The notes beneath the pieces were generated by a model that was given only the letters and a program-made list of their open reading frames with translations, was not told the DNA's origin and ran no database searches. DNA of 64,000 bases from assembly GCA_963695175.1 (NCBI GenBank), contig CAVOGG010000002.1:124001-188000 (forward strand), read 5' to 3'. The stretch is from Fodinibacter sp963695175. Lineage in GTDB: Bacteria; Actinomycetota; Actinomycetes; Actinomycetales; Dermatophilaceae. The position numbers and the translations under genes are program-made. Positions 34,591 to 43,011 of the stretch are shown here, piece after piece (the stretch's first letter is position 1; each line of letters opens with the position of its first letter).

Positions 34591-36216
34591 TCAGGTGGCC
34601 CGTCGGCGGCCGCCGGGACGGCGCTGGCTGGGGCGCAGCACGGCCTCCCCGGCCTCCTGCGCGGCGAGCGCGAGGGAGCGGCCGTGGTCGGCGAGCGCGT
34701 CGACGAGGGCCTCGGCGGTCGGCTCGGGAGCAAGTACGTCGACCCGCAGGCCGTGCTCCTCGGCCGTCTTGGCGGTGGCCGGGCCGATGCAGGCGACGAC
34801 GGTCGTGGGGTGCGGCTTGCCGGCGATGCCGACCAGGTTGCGCACCGTCGAGCTCGACGTGAACAGCACGGCGTCGAAGGAGCCGTTCTTGATCGCGTCG
34901 CGCACCCGGGCGGCCGGCGGGGCGGCCCGCACGGTCCGGTAGGCGGTGACGTCGTCGACCTCCCAGCCCATCTCCTGCAGCCCGGCGACGAGGGTGTCGG
35001 TGGCGATGTCGGCCCGCGGCAGGAAGACCCGGTTGATCGGGTCGAGGTCGGGGTCGAAGTCGGGCCACTCCTCGAGCAGCCCGCGCGCGGACTGGTCGCT
35101 GGTCGGCACCAGGTCGGCGACGATGCCCCAGTCGCGCAGCGCCTGGGCGGTGACCCCGCCGACGGCCGCGACCTTCAACCCGGCGAACGAGCGGGCGTCG
35201 AGGCCGAACTCGTCGAACTTCTCGCGGATCGCGCGCACGGCGTTGACCGAGGTGAAGCCGACCCACTCGTAGCGACCGGTCACCATCCCCTTGACGGCGC
35301 GCTCGAGCTGCTGCGGCGTGCGGGGCGGCTCGACCGAGATGGTCGGCACGACGGCCGCCTGGGCACCGTGGTGCTCGAGCCGGGCGATCGTCGAGGCGGA
35401 CTGCTCCTTGGTGCGCGGGACGAGCACCTCCCAGCCGAACAGCGGCTTGGTCTCGAACCACGACAGCGTCTCGCGCATGGTCACAGTGGACCCCACGACG
35501 GCCAGTACGGGGAAGCGCCCGTCGGCCATGGTCGCCGCGGCGGCACCCAGCGTCGTCACGAGGGTGCGCTGCTCGATGCTGGTGCCGCGCTCGGTGACGG
35601 CGACCGGGGTGGCCGCGTCACGACCGGCGGCGACGAGGGCGTCGAGCGCCTCCGCGGCCCGGTCGGGCGGGCCGAGCACGACGACGGTGACCCCGGGGTC
35701 GACCGCTCCGGTGAGGTCGGTGTGCCGCGCTCCGGCGACCACGACGTGGATGCCGGTGGACGTGCTCGACGTCAGCGGCACCCCCGCGTAGGACGGCACC
35801 GCGGTGACCGAGCTGACGCCCGGCACGACCTCGAAGGCCAGCCCGGCCTTGACGCAGGCGGAGGCCTCCTCGGCGAGGCCGTTGAAGACCGCCGGGTCAC
35901 CGTCCATGAGGCGCACGACGAGGCCGCCGGGGTGGGCCTTGGCGGCCCGCACGACGAGCTTGGCGCGCACCGCGTGGGTGAGCCGCTCGCCGTGGTCGCC
36001 GTAGCCGGCGTCGACGACGCTGACGTCGGGGCGACACCAGCGCTCGACGACCGCCTCGCGGGCGACCTGGTCGATGACGACCGCGTCGGCGGCCGCGAGC
36101 AGCTCACCGGCGCGCACGGTGAGCAGCCCCGGGTCGCCCGGGCCGGCGCCGACGAAGACGACGCGGGCCGGGATCCGGGTGGTGGGAGGGGTGGTGGACG
36201 AGCGCGAGGGGCTCAC
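34591..36216 (-). CDS. hemD: Fused uroporphyrinogen-III C-methyltransferase / uroporphyrinogen-III synthase
   Basis: 541 residues, two enzymes in one chain. N-terminal SUMT (CobA-like) domain, about 18-250: VVFVGAGPGDPGLLTVRAGE, VRLMDGDPAVFNG, VPGVSSVTAVPSYAGVPLT. C-terminal HemD domain, about 265-525: WEVLVPRTKEQSAS, GFTSVNAVRAI, AAVGGVTAQALRDWG, DAVLFTSSSTVRNLV, IGPATAKTAEEHG. The fusion makes uroporphyrinogen III and can divert it to sirohaem or cobalamin. A basic tail of about 15 residues follows. GTGA overlap with hemC. Confidence 0.95.
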   Translation of the reverse strand: MSPSRSSTTPPTTRIPARVVFVGAGPGDPGLLTVRAGELLAAADAVVIDQVAREAVVERWCRPDVSVVDAGYGDHGERLTHAVRAKLVVRAAKAHPGGLVVRLMDGDPAVFNGLAEEASACVKAGLAFEVVPGVSSVTAVPSYAGVPLTSSTSTGIHVVVAGARHTDLTGAVDPGVTVVVLGPPDRAAEALDALVAAGRDAATPVAVTERGTSIEQRTLVTTLGAAAATMADGRFPVLAVVGSTVTMRETLSWFETKPLFGWEVLVPRTKEQSASTIARLEHHGAQAAVVPTISVEPPRTPQQLERAVKGMVTGRYEWVGFTSVNAVRAIREKFDEFGLDARSFAGLKVAAVGGVTAQALRDWGIVADLVPTSDQSARGLLEEWPDFDPDLDPINRVFLPRADIATDTLVAGLQEMGWEVDDVTAYRTVRAAPPAARVRDAIKNGSFDAVLFTSSSTVRNLVGIAGKPHPTTVVACIGPATAKTAEEHGLRVDVLAPEPTAEALVDALADHGRSLALAAQEAGEAVLRPSQRRPGGRRRAT

Positions 36217-37178
36217 GGGGCACGCTCCGTTGCGAGGTGGTCGGCGGTGGGCAGCGGGGATGTGTCGGACATGAGGTCGGCGGCGCCGTCCTCGAGCAGG
36301 AGGCGGGCGAGACGACGCCCGGTGGAGGCCGGGTCTGCGACGTCGCCCACGAGCGAGCGGCGCAGGTCGGCCGTGCCGTCGGGGGTCGTGACGACCGCGC
36401 GCAGCGACAGCTCGGGGCCGTCGACGCCCTCGACGACCTCGGCGAGCGCCCCGACCGGAGCCGAGCACCCCGCCTCGAGCTCGGCGAGCAGGGCGCGTTC
36501 GGCGGTCGTGCAGGCTCGCGTGTCGGCGTCGTCGAGCGCCGCCACGACGGATGCCGTGACGGTGTCGTCCGCGCGCACCTCCACGGCCAGCGCGCCCTGG
36601 CCGGGGGCGGGCAGCATCTGGATCGGGTCGAGCAGCTCGGTGGCCTCGTCGATCCGGCCGAGCCGGCGCAGCCCGGCCGCGGCGAGCACGACGGCATCCA
36701 GCCGGCCCTCGGTGACGGCCCGCATCCGGGTGTCGACGTTCCCGCGCAGGCCGGTGACGACCAGGCCCAGGCCGAGGGCCTCGAGCTGGGCACGGCGGCG
36801 TGGCGACCCCGTCCCGACGGTGGCGCCCGCGGGCAGCTCGCCCAGGGTGAGGCCGTCGCGGGCGACGAGCGCGTCGCGCGGGTCCTCGCGGGTGGGCACG
36901 GCGGCGATGGTGGTGGCGTCGTCGGGGGTGGTCGGGAGGTCCTTGAGCGAGTGCACCGCGAGGTCGACCCGGCCCTCGGCCAGCGCCGTGCGCAGGGCGG
37001 AGACGAAGACACCGGTGCCGCCGAGCCGGGCCAGCGGGGTGGTGCGGTCGAGGTCGCCCTCGGTGCTCACCTCGACCAGCTCGACCTCGTGGCCGAGCGC
37101 CCGCAGGCGGTCGGCCACCCAGGTCGACTGGGTGGTGGCGAGGGCGGAGCGGCGGGTGCCCAGGCGCAGCGCGGTCAT
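36213..37178 (-). CDS. hemC: Porphobilinogen deaminase (hydroxymethylbilane synthase)
   Basis: 321 residues. Opening LRLGTRRSALATTQSTWVAD, VHSLKDLP, GTGSPRRRAQL, LRGNVDTRM, DAVVLAAAGLRRLG, and the dipyrromethane-cofactor Cys in ELEAGCSAPVGALA. It polymerises four porphobilinogens. Starts 2 bp after the hemA stop region in the rex-hemACDB operon and overlaps hemD by 4 bp. Confidence 0.96.
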   Translation of the reverse strand: MTALRLGTRRSALATTQSTWVADRLRALGHEVELVEVSTEGDLDRTTPLARLGGTGVFVSALRTALAEGRVDLAVHSLKDLPTTPDDATTIAAVPTREDPRDALVARDGLTLGELPAGATVGTGSPRRRAQLEALGLGLVVTGLRGNVDTRMRAVTEGRLDAVVLAAAGLRRLGRIDEATELLDPIQMLPAPGQGALAVEVRADDTVTASVVAALDDADTRACTTAERALLAELEAGCSAPVGALAEVVEGVDGPELSLRAVVTTPDGTADLRRSLVGDVADPASTGRRLARLLLEDGAADLMSDTSPLPTADHLATERAP

Positions 37179-38485
37179 CCGTCGTCTCCCGGGATCGTGG
37201 GCGGCGCGGAGACCAGCGAGACGTCTCGCGGGTCGAGGTCGAACAGCTCGGACAGGGCCCGGGCGTAGCTGCCGCCCTGGCCGTCGCGGGCGAGCTCCTT
37301 GACCCGGACGGTGGGCGTGTGGAGCAGCTTGTCGACGACCCGCTGCACGGTGCGGCGCACCTCGGCGCGCTCGGCGTCGGACATGTCGGGGACGCGGCGC
37401 TCGAGCCGGCGCAGCTCCTCCTCGACCAGCAGGGCCGCGTGGGTGCGCAGGGCGGTGACGGTCGGGGCGACGGCTTCGGCCGACCGGGTCACGAGGTACG
37501 CCGCAACCTCCGCGGTGACCAGGTCTGCTGCCTCGGCGACCTGGGGTGCGGAGCCGGCGTCGGCGAGGTCGTCGCCGAGCTCGCCCAGCCCGACCCGGGT
37601 CGCACCCGGCAGGTCGGCGACGGCGAGGTCGACGTCGTGCGGCAGGGCCAGGTCGACGTAGACCTGTGGGCGTCCGTCACGGGCTGCAAGGGCCTCGCGG
37701 ACGTCGTCGAGCAGGACGACGCGGGCGGGCGCCCCGGTGGACGAGATGACGACGTCGGCGGCGGCGAGGGCCTCGTGCAGCCGGGACAGCGGCAGGGCCG
37801 AGCCCCCGACCCGCTCGGCGACGCTACGGGCCCGGTCGTGGTTGCGGTTGGCGATGACGACCGTGCTGGCGCCGGCCCGTGCCGCGGTGGTCGCGGCCAG
37901 CGCACCCATCCCCCCGGCCCCGACGACGAGCACGGAGAGGGCGCCGAGCCCACCGAGCTCGGCCTCGGCCCGGGTCAGCCCGGCCTGCACCAGCGAGCCG
38001 CTGACGAGGTCGATCGAGGTCTCGGTGTGCACCCGCTTCGCGACCCGCAGCGCCTGCTGCAGCACCGCGTTGAGGGCAGGCCCGACGTGTCCGTGCAGCT
38101 GGGCGCGGGCGAGCGAGCGCCGCACCTGGCCGAGGATCTGCACCTCGCCGACGGCCATCGAGTCCAGGCCCGCGGCCACCGAGAAGACGTGGGCGATGCC
38201 GCGCTCCTCGTAGTGCACGAACAGGTGCGGCTGCAGCTCGTTGAGGCCGACCCCGCAGGCGGTCGCGAGGGCGTTGGTGATGTCGCTGAGTGCGCCGTGG
38301 AAGGTGAGGCACTCGGCGTACACCTCGGTGCGGTTGCACGTGGAGAGCACGACCACCTCGGTCACGTGCTCGGAGCGCAGCACGGCGACCTCGAGTGCGG
38401 TGCGGGCGTCCGGGTCGAGGGCGACGGACTCCAGGAGGGCCAGGGGGGCCCCGTGGTGCGACAGGCCGAGGACGACGAGGCTCAT
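37175..38485 (-). CDS. hemA: Glutamyl-tRNA reductase
   Basis: 436 residues; first committed enzyme of the C5 tetrapyrrole pathway, reducing glutamyl-tRNA to glutamate-1-semialdehyde. Catalytic Cys50 in VVLSTCNRTEVYAE, AAGLDSMAVGEVQILGQVR, NADPH-binding VLVVGAGGMGALAA, VISSTGAPARVV, and the C-terminal dimerisation helix. Normal length. The ATG overlaps the rex stop (ATGA), so haem entry is directly coupled to the redox repressor. Confidence 0.97.
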   Translation of the reverse strand: MSLVVLGLSHHGAPLALLESVALDPDARTALEVAVLRSEHVTEVVVLSTCNRTEVYAECLTFHGALSDITNALATACGVGLNELQPHLFVHYEERGIAHVFSVAAGLDSMAVGEVQILGQVRRSLARAQLHGHVGPALNAVLQQALRVAKRVHTETSIDLVSGSLVQAGLTRAEAELGGLGALSVLVVGAGGMGALAATTAARAGASTVVIANRNHDRARSVAERVGGSALPLSRLHEALAAADVVISSTGAPARVVLLDDVREALAARDGRPQVYVDLALPHDVDLAVADLPGATRVGLGELGDDLADAGSAPQVAEAADLVTAEVAAYLVTRSAEAVAPTVTALRTHAALLVEEELRRLERRVPDMSDAERAEVRRTVQRVVDKLLHTPTVRVKELARDGQGGSYARALSELFDLDPRDVSLVSAPPTIPGDDG

Positions 38486-39150
38486 GACGACACAACCTCC
38501 GCGACGGCGACCTTCTGCCCGTGGAAGGCGAGGATCTGCAGCTCGGTCGACAGGTCGACCTTGCGCACGACGACGCCGTCGGGCACGGCGAGCACGGCGG
38601 GGGCGAAGTTGAGCACCGAGCGCACCCCGGCGGCGACCAGGTCGTCGCAGGCCTGCTGGGCACCCTCGGAGGGGGTGGCGATGACGCCGATGGCCAGCCC
38701 GTCGTCGGCGACCAGCGCGGTCAGGTCGCCCATCGGGCGCACCCGCTGGCCGGAGACCAGCTCGCCGACGATGTGCGGGTCGCCGTCGAGCAGCGCGATG
38801 ACCCGGAAGCCCCGCTCGGCGAAGCCGCGGTACGCGGCCAGCGCCCGGCCCAGGTTGCCCATCCCGACGATGGCCACCGGCCACTCCTGGGTGAGGCCGA
38901 GGGCCGAGGTGATCTCGGAGGCGAGCCGCTCGACGTCGTAGCCGACGCCGCGCACCCCGTAGGAGCCCAGGTGGGACAGGTCCTTGCGCAGCATCGCCGA
39001 GCTGACCCCGGAGGCCGTGGCGAGCTCCTCGGAGCTGACCGAGGCGATGCCCTCACGTGCCAGGGAGGTCAGCGCGCGCAGGTAGCCGGGGAGACGGGCC
39101 ACCGACGCCTCGGGGATGCCCCGGCGGGCGGTCGCTGCGGCGGCGGACAC
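38482..39150 (-). CDS. rex: Redox-sensing transcriptional repressor Rex
   Basis: 222 residues. N-terminal winged helix (SSEELATASGVSSAMLRKDL, GSYGVRGVGYDV) and C-terminal NAD(H)-binding Rossmann domain (VAIVGMGNLGRALAAY). Rex releases DNA when NADH/NAD+ rises. The start is GTG at 39150; AAAGGAG lies 13 nt upstream, which is long. First gene of rex-hemACDB; a perfect operator lies about 105 bp upstream. Confidence 0.95.
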   Translation of the reverse strand: MSAAAATARRGIPEASVARLPGYLRALTSLAREGIASVSSEELATASGVSSAMLRKDLSHLGSYGVRGVGYDVERLASEITSALGLTQEWPVAIVGMGNLGRALAAYRGFAERGFRVIALLDGDPHIVGELVSGQRVRPMGDLTALVADDGLAIGVIATPSEGAQQACDDLVAAGVRSVLNFAPAVLAVPDGVVVRKVDLSTELQILAFHGQKVAVAEVVSS

Positions 39151-39242
39151 AGGCGGTCACCGACTCCTTTCGCGGGCCCGCGAGGCCGGTGAAAGGGCGA
39201 CGGTTGCGCGCTGCAGCGTGCCGACCCGCGGGTGAGGACGCC

Positions 39243-39271
39243 AGCGTACGGTCTTGTGAACGCCCGCACAA
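39243..39271 (-). promoter_or_regulatory. rex-hem promoter overlapped by a perfect Rex operator
   Basis: On the minus strand: -35 TTGTGC (plus 39266-39271), 17-bp spacer, -10 TACGCT (plus 39243-39248). The operator TTGTG-N8-CACAA is exact and occupies 39254-39271, covering the -35 and part of the spacer. Binding would exclude RNA polymerase. This is the autoregulatory arrangement known for Streptomyces rex. Confidence 0.82.
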
Positions 39272-39325
39272 AGTCGCGCCGGACCCCGTGAGACGGGTCA
39301 CGTCGACGGTGTGCTACAAGCGCGG

Positions 39326-39586
39326 TCAGCCGCTCGGCGGGGGTACGGCCAGGGCCGCGCGCAGCCGGGCCTCGTCGACCCGCCAGTAGTCGTGCTGCCG
39401 GCCGTCGACGAGGGTGACCGGCACCTGGTCGGACCACTGCTCGAGCCAGACGGGGTCGCTGTCGACGCGGCGTTCCTCCCACCCGACGCCCAGGTCGGCG
39501 GCGACCTTCTCGACGGTGTCGCGGGCGACGTCGCACAGGTGGCAGCCCGGCCGCCCGATCAGCGTGATGCGGACCGGGACACCCAT
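39326..39586 (-). CDS. Glutaredoxin-like (DUF836) protein
   Basis: 86 residues. Thioredoxin-fold with a CxxC site (Cys15, Cys18 in GRPGCHLCDVARD), VPVTLVDG with the cis-Pro, and a C-terminal helix (VDEARLRAAL). Homologues sit next to hemA in mycobacteria as well. Its ATG overlaps the acyltransferase stop (TGATG). Target unknown. Confidence 0.9.
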   Translation of the reverse strand: MGVPVRITLIGRPGCHLCDVARDTVEKVAADLGVGWEERRVDSDPVWLEQWSDQVPVTLVDGRQHDYWRVDEARLRAALAVPPPSG

Positions 39587-41160
39587 CAGAAGAAGACCGA
39601 GCGACGCTGCATGAGCAGGGTGTACAGGGTCTGCTGGATGGTCTCGCGGACCTGGTCGGTGAGGTCGAACACCAGCATCGGGTCGTCGGCCGCGCCCGGG
39701 CCGTGGCTGTCGGTGGGGATGGGGGCGCCGAACTCGATGATCCACTTGCTCGGCAGCGGGATCAGCCCGAGCGGCCCCAGCCACGGGAAGGTCGGGGTGA
39801 TCGGCGCGTAGGGCAGCCCGAACAGCCGGGCCACGGTGCCCATGTTGCCGATGATCGGGAAGATCTCCTCGGCGCCGACGACCGAGCACGGGATGATCGG
39901 CACCTGCGCGTGCAGGGCCGCGGACACGAAGCCGCCCCGGCCGAACCGCTGCAGCTTGTACCGCTCGCGGAACGGCTTGCCGACCCCCTTGAAGCCCTCG
40001 GGGAAGACCCCGACCAGCTCGCCCTGGCCGAACAGCCGCTCGGCGTCGGCGTTGGTGGCCAGCGTCGAGCCGGACCGCCGCGCGACGGTGCCGAGGAACG
40101 GCGTCTGGAAGACCAGGTCGGCGCCGAGCGCGCGCATCACCCGGCGCTGCGGGTGCTCGTCGTGGATGGCGAGCTGAACCATCAACGAGTCGAGGGCGAT
40201 GGTGCCGGAGTGGTTCGACACCACGAGCGCGCCGCCGCTGGCCGGGATGTTCTCGATGCCGCGCACCTCGACCCGGAACCAGCGCCGGTAGATCGGCCGC
40301 AGCATCGGGTAGAAGACGTTCTCGGTGAAGTCGGCGTCGTAGCCGAAGTCGTCGACCTCGTAGTCGCCGTCGACCCGACGCCGCACGTAGGCGAGCACCT
40401 GGGCGACCCGGCGCTCGACGTCCTCGGGGGCGATGCCGGCGGCCTCGGCCCCGAGGCGGAGCATGCCGACGACCGCGTCGAGGGCGTCACCGACGTCGGG
40501 CAGGGGCAGGCCGGTGCGGGCCGGTGCCTCGTGCACCGTGGGGTCGAGCGGCGGCTCGGCGATCCGCAGGTGCGGTCGCTCGGCGTCGCGCCGGGCCTTC
40601 TCGCGGGGGTCGACCCGCGGCCGGCGCACCTTGGCGGCAGCCGGGTCGACCGGGGGCGGCGCCGCCGGCCCGCGGGTGCGGCGCTCACCGCTCTGCCGGG
40701 AGGCGGTGCGCGACGGGGCGGACCGCACCCGCGGGGCGGGGCGGTGCGGCCGTCGCGCCTTCGTGGAGGCGTCACCGGTCGGCTCGGATGCCGCGTGGTC
40801 GGCGGCCGTGGTCGCCTCCGGGTCCGGCGTGGCGGGCGTCGCTTTCGTGCTCGCCTTCGTCGCCGACGCCTTCGTGCTCGCGGCCTTCGCGGCCGACGCC
40901 TTCGTGCTCGCGACCTTCTTCGCTGACGCCTTCGTGCTCGCGACCTTCTTCGCTGACGCCTTCTTGGTCGACGCCGCCTTCTTCGGGGACGCCTTCCCGG
41001 TCACGACGGGGACCGGCGCGGGCACGGCATCCGAGGTGGGGTCCGGCGCGTCGGCCGGGACGATCGGCTCGGCGCCGATGAGCGGGGTGGAGCGGCGCTT
41101 GGCCCGCTCCCCCGACGCCCGGGCGGCGCCGGCGGCCAGGGCTCCCTGACGTGCGGCCAT
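39586..41160 (-). CDS. PlsC-type lysophospholipid acyltransferase with histone-like N-terminal tail
   Basis: 524 residues. The C-terminal acyltransferase domain (about 270-510) has the HxxxxD motif NHSGTIALD, GVFPEGFKGVG, and VPIIPCSVVGAEE. Before it, about residues 55-200 form a Lys/Ala/Ser/Thr-rich, then Arg/Pro-rich low-complexity tail with 10-residue repeats (VASTKASAKK), reminiscent of histone H1. The catalytic domain matches the family of the M. tuberculosis gene in the same position (Rv0502). The tail may bind DNA, RNA or membrane anionic lipids. TGATG overlap with the epimerase. Confidence 0.9.
   Translation of the reverse strand: MAARQGALAAGAARASGERAKRRSTPLIGAEPIVPADAPDPTSDAVPAPVPVVTGKASPKKAASTKKASAKKVASTKASAKKVASTKASAAKAASTKASATKASTKATPATPDPEATTAADHAASEPTGDASTKARRPHRPAPRVRSAPSRTASRQSGERRTRGPAAPPPVDPAAAKVRRPRVDPREKARRDAERPHLRIAEPPLDPTVHEAPARTGLPLPDVGDALDAVVGMLRLGAEAAGIAPEDVERRVAQVLAYVRRRVDGDYEVDDFGYDADFTENVFYPMLRPIYRRWFRVEVRGIENIPASGGALVVSNHSGTIALDSLMVQLAIHDEHPQRRVMRALGADLVFQTPFLGTVARRSGSTLATNADAERLFGQGELVGVFPEGFKGVGKPFRERYKLQRFGRGGFVSAALHAQVPIIPCSVVGAEEIFPIIGNMGTVARLFGLPYAPITPTFPWLGPLGLIPLPSKWIIEFGAPIPTDSHGPGAADDPMLVFDLTDQVRETIQQTLYTLLMQRRSVFF
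40841..40957. repeat. 30-bp in-frame tandem repeat in the acyltransferase tail
   Basis: Units of 30 bp at 40868-40897, 40898-40927 and 40928-40957, the last two identical; a 27-bp variant precedes them at 40841-40867. They encode 10-residue Lys/Ala-rich repeats. Copy number could vary between strains by slippage. Confidence 0.85.
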
Positions 41161-42209
41161 CAGTGACCCCTCCCGGTGCCCAGGGTGCGCAGCACGGCCT
41201 GGGTGGCGGTGCCGGCGACGCCGCTCACGGCATCCCCGACGACTGCGGCGGCCGGCACGGCCGGGCCGATGGTGCGGGCGAAGTCCTCGAAGGCACGGCG
41301 CGAGGTGAACTGCGGTTCGAAGCCGAGCACGCTGCGCATCCGGGTGGTGTCGAGGCCACGACCGAAGGCGAGGAACGACATCTGGTCGGGCGAGAAGTCG
41401 GCCAGGCCCACCCGGCGCGCCAGGCCGCCGACGAAGCCGGCGGCCGAGAGCGGCAGCGGTACCGCAGAGCGACCGGCGATGGCCGCCGCCTGGAGCACCG
41501 TGACCACACCGTCGCCGGCGAGGTTGACCACGCCGGTGGCGGTGCCGGTCGTCGCCAGCACGAGCGCGTCGATGGCGTCGTCCTCGTGCATGAACTGCAT
41601 CCGGGCGTCGAAGCCGAGCGGCGCCGGGATGACCGGCAGGTTGAAGTAGTCGGTGATCGAGGTGCGGATGCGCGGTCCGATGATGTTGGCGAAGCGCAGG
41701 GTGAGGATCTCGGTGTCGGGGCGGCGACGGGCGAAGCCGCGCACGTAGCCCTCGACCTCGATGGAGTCCTTGCCGAACCCGCCCGAGGGGGTGCGCTTGG
41801 CGCTCATGTCCTCGGTGAACATCGCCGGGTCGCGCGGGGTGGAGCCGTAGACCGCGGCGGAGGACTTCACGACGAGGCGGCGCACGGTGCTCGACTTCTG
41901 GCAGGCCGCCAGCAGCTGCATCGTGCCGATGACGTTGATCTCCTTCTGCGGGGTGCGGCCCCCGACGAAGGTGGGCGTGGCGATCACGTTCATGTGCACG
42001 ACCGTGTCGACGCCCGAGCTCTCGATGACCCGCCCGATCATCGGGTTGCGGATGTCGGCGCGCACGAACTCGACGTCGCCGACCTCCTGGGCCGGCGGGA
42101 TGACGTCGACCCCGACGACGCGGTCGACCGAGGGGTCGGCCGTCAGCCGGCGCGCGAGGAGGCCCCCGAGGTACCGCGAGACCCCGGTGACGAGAACCAC
42201 CGACCCCAT
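41160..42209 (-). CDS. NAD-dependent epimerase/dehydratase family protein (GalE2-like)
   Basis: 349 residues, extended short-chain dehydrogenase fold. N-terminal VVLVTGVSRYLGG nucleotide-binding loop, VVHMNVIATPTF, KSSAAVYGSTPRDP, and TLRFANIIGPRI. The usual catalytic YxxxK is not obvious; the expected position reads GGFGKDSIEVEGYV with Phe where Tyr is expected. Homologous to Rv0501 by gene order. The sugar-nucleotide substrate is unknown, and a non-catalytic role is possible. GAGGAGC ribosome binding site. Confidence 0.88.
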   Translation of the reverse strand: MGSVVLVTGVSRYLGGLLARRLTADPSVDRVVGVDVIPPAQEVGDVEFVRADIRNPMIGRVIESSGVDTVVHMNVIATPTFVGGRTPQKEINVIGTMQLLAACQKSSTVRRLVVKSSAAVYGSTPRDPAMFTEDMSAKRTPSGGFGKDSIEVEGYVRGFARRRPDTEILTLRFANIIGPRIRTSITDYFNLPVIPAPLGFDARMQFMHEDDAIDALVLATTGTATGVVNLAGDGVVTVLQAAAIAGRSAVPLPLSAAGFVGGLARRVGLADFSPDQMSFLAFGRGLDTTRMRSVLGFEPQFTSRRAFEDFARTIGPAVPAAAVVGDAVSGVAGTATQAVLRTLGTGRGH

Positions 42210-42307
42210 GCGCTGCTCCTCACCTCGTGTTGCCTGTGCCGACCCTACCCAGTGCCCCCGGGAGCGGGGAGGTGAGCCCCGTCACCCGCCACCCACCCGC
42301 AAACGAC

Positions 42308-42334
42308 AAAGGCCCCCGGAGTGCGGGGACCTTT
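42308..42334 (-). terminator. Intrinsic terminator after the bTHX gene
   Basis: On the minus strand AAAGGTCCCCG - CACTC - CGGGGGCCTTTG forms an 11-bp stem, followed by a T-containing stretch (TCGTTTG). It starts 24 bp after the bTHX stop and would end that short transcript before the epimerase gene. Confidence 0.8.
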
Positions 42335-42357
42335 GAAGCACGAGAGGTGACTCGAGG

Positions 42358-42456
42358 TCACTTCTTGTTGCGGCGCTGGTGGCGCGTCTTGCGAAGGAGC
42401 TTGCGGTGCTTCTTCTTGGCCATCCGCTTGCGCCGCTTCTTGATGACTGAACCCAT
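42358..42456 (-). CDS. 30S ribosomal protein bTHX / AURKAIP1-COX24-type, 32 residues
   Basis: Only 32 residues: starts MGSVIKKRRKRMAKKKHRK and ends RHQRRNKK, so about 60% Lys/Arg. This is the bTHX/AURKAIP1-C-terminal-domain small ribosomal protein (Rv0500B counterpart), which sits at the top of the 30S head. GAGGA lies 8 nt before the ATG, and a terminator follows. Identified from sequence and its conserved place between the HTH gene and the epimerase. Easily missed because of its length. Confidence 0.93.
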   Translation of the reverse strand: MGSVIKKRRKRMAKKKHRKLLRKTRHQRRNKK

Positions 42457-42560
42457 GGGATGTCCTCAATGCTGGTGCGTCTGGTGCGGCTGCCCACCCT
42501 ACCGGCAGGCGTGCGGTGCTCCCAAACCGTGGTCGGGGCGGGGTCGTGCGAGGTGCAGTG

Positions 42561-42597
42561 CTCGAGGGGCGGCCCGCCGTGCGGGCCGCCCCTCGAG
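42561..42597. terminator. Perfect 17-bp hairpin after the HTH gene
   Basis: CTCGAGGGGCGGCCCGC and its exact complement enclose a 3-nt loop. It lies 20 bp after the HTH gene stop (minus strand). There is no T-tract, but the very stable stem should act as a terminator or mRNA 3' end. Confidence 0.75.
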
Positions 42598-42617
42598 ACG
42601 TGTGCTGCTGCGTCGGT

Positions 42618-42818
42618 TCACGCGGTGTCGACGAACGAGCTGCGCAGGTACGTGTGCACCTCGTCCTCGGGCACCCGGAAGGAACGACCGACGCGGATCG
42701 CCGGGAGCTCCCCGGCGTGGACCATGCGATAGACGGTCATCTTGGAGACCCGCATGATCGTGGCGACCTCGGCGACGGTGAGGAACCGCACCTCCCCGAG
42801 CTGACGCTCCGTGGACAT
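42618..42818 (-). CDS. Excisionase-family helix-turn-helix DNA-binding protein
   Basis: 66 residues. The whole protein is one MerR/excisionase-type HTH: RFLTVAEVATIMRVSKMTVY, HAGELPAIRVGRSFRVPED, EVHTYLRSS. It is the widely conserved actinobacterial protein next to the bTHX gene (Rv0500A position). The start at 42818 was chosen for GAGGT 6 nt upstream and because homologues begin here; a longer frame upstream is Cys-rich and not conserved-looking. Confidence 0.88.
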   Translation of the reverse strand: MSTERQLGEVRFLTVAEVATIMRVSKMTVYRMVHAGELPAIRVGRSFRVPEDEVHTYLRSSFVDTA

Positions 42819-43011
42819 CGTGACCTCGTGCTTCTGCTCGTCCCCAGAGCCGGGACACCCCGGCATGGCGCATGTGGACTCGCAAGCGCAACCATAGGGG
42901 CAGATGTGACCCCTGTGGAAGCAAACGGACGACATTGGTCGGCGATGTCCAGCCGACACGCCGCGGCTGCCGACGCCAATCGCCGTCGCGGGCCGGCCGC
43001 CGCGGCCCCCG

